A DNA stretch of 6,819 bases from Puia dinghuensis (GTDB lineage Bacteria; Bacteroidota; Bacteroidia; Chitinophagales; Chitinophagaceae), in contig JAMFRX010000112.1 in the NCBI GenBank assembly GCA_026224995.1, forward strand, positions 1-6,819, written 5' to 3'. The stretch's first letter is position 1, and each line of letters opens with the position of its first letter. The notes beneath the pieces are model-generated. The model had not been told where the DNA came from and made no database searches. It saw nothing but the letters and a program-made list of their open reading frames with translations. The translations under genes and the position numbers were made by a program. This document shows, one piece after another, positions 4,951 to 6,819 of the stretch.

Positions 4951-6072
4951 ATGAAGCTATTTCTCGCTGTCGTCCGGACTATAGTAGGCGTCCTCTTTAT
5001 CTTCTCCGGCCTGGTGAAAGCCGATGATCCGCTGGGCCTGAGCTACAAGATGCAGGAGTTCTTCGAGGTCTGGAATATCCACTGGCTGGATCACCTGACC
5101 CTGGCTTTTTCTATGTTGATGATCGTGTTCGAGATCGTGGCCGGGGTAGCGCTCCTGCTGGGCTGGCGTGCGAAGCTGTTCAGCTGGCTGCTGCTGTTGC
5201 TGATCATCTTCTTTACCTTTCTCACCGGCTATGCCTATCTGAGCGGGAAAGTGCGCGAATGCGGCTGCTTCGGCGACTGTATCCCCCTGACCGCGGGCCA
5301 GTCGTTTGCCAAAGACCTGGCGTTGCTGGTGCTCATCCTCTTCCTGTTCGCCGTGCGCAGCCGGATAAAGCCCGTCCTTCTGCCGGCAGGCAGCGTGGCC
5401 GTGCTGGCGCTGGCTACTGTGCTCTCCTTCGCGTTCCAATGGTATGTGCTGGTCCACCTTCCGGTGGTCGATTGTCTTCCCTACCGGGTAGGCAATAATA
5501 TCCCGGAGAAGATGAAGGCGCCGCCGGGATCGGTGCCGGACAGCACGGTCATCACGATGATATACGACAAGGGCGGTAAAAAATTTGAGTTCGACGCGAG
5601 TCATTTCCCTAAGGACTTCGACGACTCCTACCATTTCGTGAGCCGCTATGATAAGCTGATCCGCCAGGGCAATGCCGTTCCGGCCATCAAAGACTTTGTG
5701 CTGATCACGGGAGGCGGGACAGATACGACGCAGGCTGTGCTGGAGACCAGGGGATACAAGCTCTTCGAATTCGTGAAAGACCCGGCGAACATCCATACTT
5801 CCCGCGAGTACGCCATGCTGTTCGCCACGGCCAAGGCAAAACAGATCCCGTACTTCTTTATCACGGGCGATTATGATGCCATGCTAAGCCGGCTCGTGCA
5901 ATACGGCGATACGGCCAATGCCACCGTGCTCAAATGCGATGCGACGGCGATAAAGACGGCAGCCAGGGCCGATCCCGTCCTCTATCTACTCAAAGGGGGG
6001 AACATCCTGGGGAAATGGAGCTCTGCCGACTACAGGAAGGCCTTGCCGGCTATCGCCGAACTGCATAATTAA
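4951..6072 (+). CDS. DoxX/MauE-type membrane protein, BT_3928-like, with C-terminal thioredoxin-like region
   Basis: An inner-membrane protein of 373 residues resembling the BT_3928 family of Bacteroidota; its exact reaction is unknown. The N-terminal half is DoxX/MauE-like, with hydrophobic helices near 4-24, 50-72, 75-97, 119-136 and 142-168. The loop after helix 3 carries the cysteine cluster CGCFGDC (Cys104, Cys106, Cys110), which in MauE/DoxX relatives suggests thiol-disulfide or quinone-linked redox chemistry. A further Cys175 lies in LPVVDCLPYRVG right after the last helix. The soluble C-terminal part (about 180-373) looks thioredoxin-like in its order: a strand with FVLIT at 247-251, and ADPVLYLLKGG (340-350) resembling the cis-Pro strand. 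It lacks a CxxC pair; Cys329 is its only cysteine. It is probably co-transcribed with DUF1599 upstream and the permease downstream. The membrane part is certain; the fold of the tail is an inference. Confidence 0.85.
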   Translation: MKLFLAVVRTIVGVLFIFSGLVKADDPLGLSYKMQEFFEVWNIHWLDHLTLAFSMLMIVFEIVAGVALLLGWRAKLFSWLLLLLIIFFTFLTGYAYLSGKVRECGCFGDCIPLTAGQSFAKDLALLVLILFLFAVRSRIKPVLLPAGSVAVLALATVLSFAFQWYVLVHLPVVDCLPYRVGNNIPEKMKAPPGSVPDSTVITMIYDKGGKKFEFDASHFPKDFDDSYHFVSRYDKLIRQGNAVPAIKDFVLITGGGTDTTQAVLETRGYKLFEFVKDPANIHTSREYAMLFATAKAKQIPYFFITGDYDAMLSRLVQYGDTANATVLKCDATAIKTAARADPVLYLLKGGNILGKWSSADYRKALPAIAELHN

Positions 6073-6085
6073 TGACTTCTGAGTA

Positions 6086-6819
6086 ATGATACGCTATCTC
6101 ATACGACGATCTTTCTACGGCCTGCTGGTCTTGCTGGGCGTGGTGGTGACCGTCTTCTTTCTCTTCCAGGGATTCGGCGACCCCAGTAGATTGGTGATCG
6201 GTCAGCGGGCGGACGCCGCTACCCAGGATAATATCCGCAAGGAGATGTATCTCGATCAGCCCCGGTGGAAGCAGTTTGTCTTTTATCTCAACGACATCTC
6301 GCCTGTAGGCATCCACTCGCGTGAGGAGATCCGGCAGAAAGGGCTGCGGGGCCTTTTTATCGGCGGGAATACGACCCTGGGCCTGAAATGGCCCTATCTG
6401 CGGCGAAGCTATCAATCCAAAAGAGATGTGTGGGTCATCCTGATGGAAGCCCTGCCCGGCACGCTGATCCTGGCCATGGCCGCCATGCTGCTGGCTACGG
6501 TGCTGGGCATCGGGCTGGGCGTGCTCGCGGCCATCCGGAAAAATACCTGGATGGACACCTCGGCGATCTTCGTGAGCGTGCTCGGCATCAGCGCGCCGTC
6601 CTTCTTTATGGGCATCGTGATCGCCTATGTCTTCGGCTTCGTCCTGAGCGGGGTCACCGGTCTGCATATGACGGGAAGCCTCTTCGATACCGATCCTTTC
6701 GCCGGCCGGCAATTGCAGCTGCGCAACCTGGTGCTGCCCGCCTTCACGCTGGGTATCCGGCCCCTGGCCATCATCGCCCAGCTTACGCGCGGTTCCCTGC
6801 TGGATACCCTGGACCAGGA
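6086..6819 (+). CDS. DppB/OppB-type ABC transporter permease, C-terminus cut by the window end
   Basis: The inner-membrane permease of a peptide/nickel-type ABC transporter; it would pair with a second permease, ATPases and a substrate-binding protein, none of which is in view. The visible 244 residues start MIRYLIRRSFYGLLVLLGVV, the family's typical N-terminus, with helix 1 at about 9-28. A periplasmic segment (about 30-114) contains MYLDQPRWKQF (54-64), matching the family's LDQPxxxQ. The transport domain follows: ALPGTLILA (122-130), SVLGISAPSFFMGI (164-177) and LPAFTLGIRPLAIIAQLTRGSLLD (217-240). The cytoplasmic coupling loop (EAA-like) and last helices, roughly 90-110 residues, lie beyond the window. 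The ATG at 6086 is 13 bases after the DoxX stop, suggesting one operon. There is no clear Shine-Dalgarno. The substrate cannot be told from sequence. Confidence 0.92.
   Translation, partial: MIRYLIRRSFYGLLVLLGVVVTVFFLFQGFGDPSRLVIGQRADAATQDNIRKEMYLDQPRWKQFVFYLNDISPVGIHSREEIRQKGLRGLFIGGNTTLGLKWPYLRRSYQSKRDVWVILMEALPGTLILAMAAMLLATVLGIGLGVLAAIRKNTWMDTSAIFVSVLGISAPSFFMGIVIAYVFGFVLSGVTGLHMTGSLFDTDPFAGRQLQLRNLVLPAFTLGIRPLAIIAQLTRGSLLDTLDQ

Noticed and set aside
4957..5796. A 279-codon minus-strand open frame
   Set aside because: It lies opposite the DoxX-like gene and is rich in His, Gln and Arg, the usual shadow of hydrophobic Leu/Val codons. No domain is seen.
6050..6712. A 220-codon minus-strand open frame at the right end
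   Set aside because: It is antisense to the ABC permease, whose family motifs are clear. Its His/Gln/Asp-rich composition is an antisense artefact.

Overview
This window looks like a chromosomal housekeeping segment from a member of the Bacteroidota, probably Chitinophagales/Chitinophagaceae. The evidence is the set of Bacteroidota-type proteins: a double-domain DUF1599 protein, a BT_3928-like DoxX membrane protein, a DHH phosphoesterase followed by an FKBP lipoprotein, and a Bacteroidota-style Ndk. Shine-Dalgarno sequences are nearly absent, and the one clear divergent intergenic region carries TTG...TAnnTTTG-like promoter elements. The DNA is fairly GC-rich for the phylum. I see no transposase, integrase, tRNA, rRNA, CRISPR or phage gene, and coding density is very high.

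Layout from left to right: (1) a TraB/GumN-family secreted protein (+), whose true start probably lies just left of the window. (2) ndk, nucleoside diphosphate kinase (-), convergent with the first gene; their stop codons overlap. (3) A short divergent promoter region. (4) An nrnA-like DHH/DHHA1 phosphoesterase (+), followed after 11 nt by (5) an FKBP-type peptidyl-prolyl isomerase lipoprotein (+) with one degenerate and one intact FKBP domain and a polyglutamine tail. (6) A strong hairpin terminator shared with (7) folP, dihydropteroate synthase (-), which ends inside the hairpin. (8) A DUF1599 protein (+), divergent from folP by 25 nt, then after 11 nt (9) a BT_3928-like DoxX/MauE-type membrane protein (+), then after 13 nt (10) the first two thirds of a DppB/OppB-type ABC permease (+), cut by the window end.

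Two likely co-transcribed units run rightward: nrnA-FKBP and DUF1599-DoxX-permease. Functional themes are nucleotide turnover (ndk, nrnA, possibly DUF1599), folate synthesis (folP), envelope protein folding or redox (FKBP lipoprotein, DoxX protein) and peptide-type transport. No stretch longer than about 130 bases lacks a gene. I do not find a clearly new defence or mobile system. The most unusual features are the dead-plus-live FKBP lipoprotein with its polyglutamine tail, the DoxX protein with a cysteine cluster and a cysteine-poor thioredoxin-like tail, and the terminator built into the folP 3' end.
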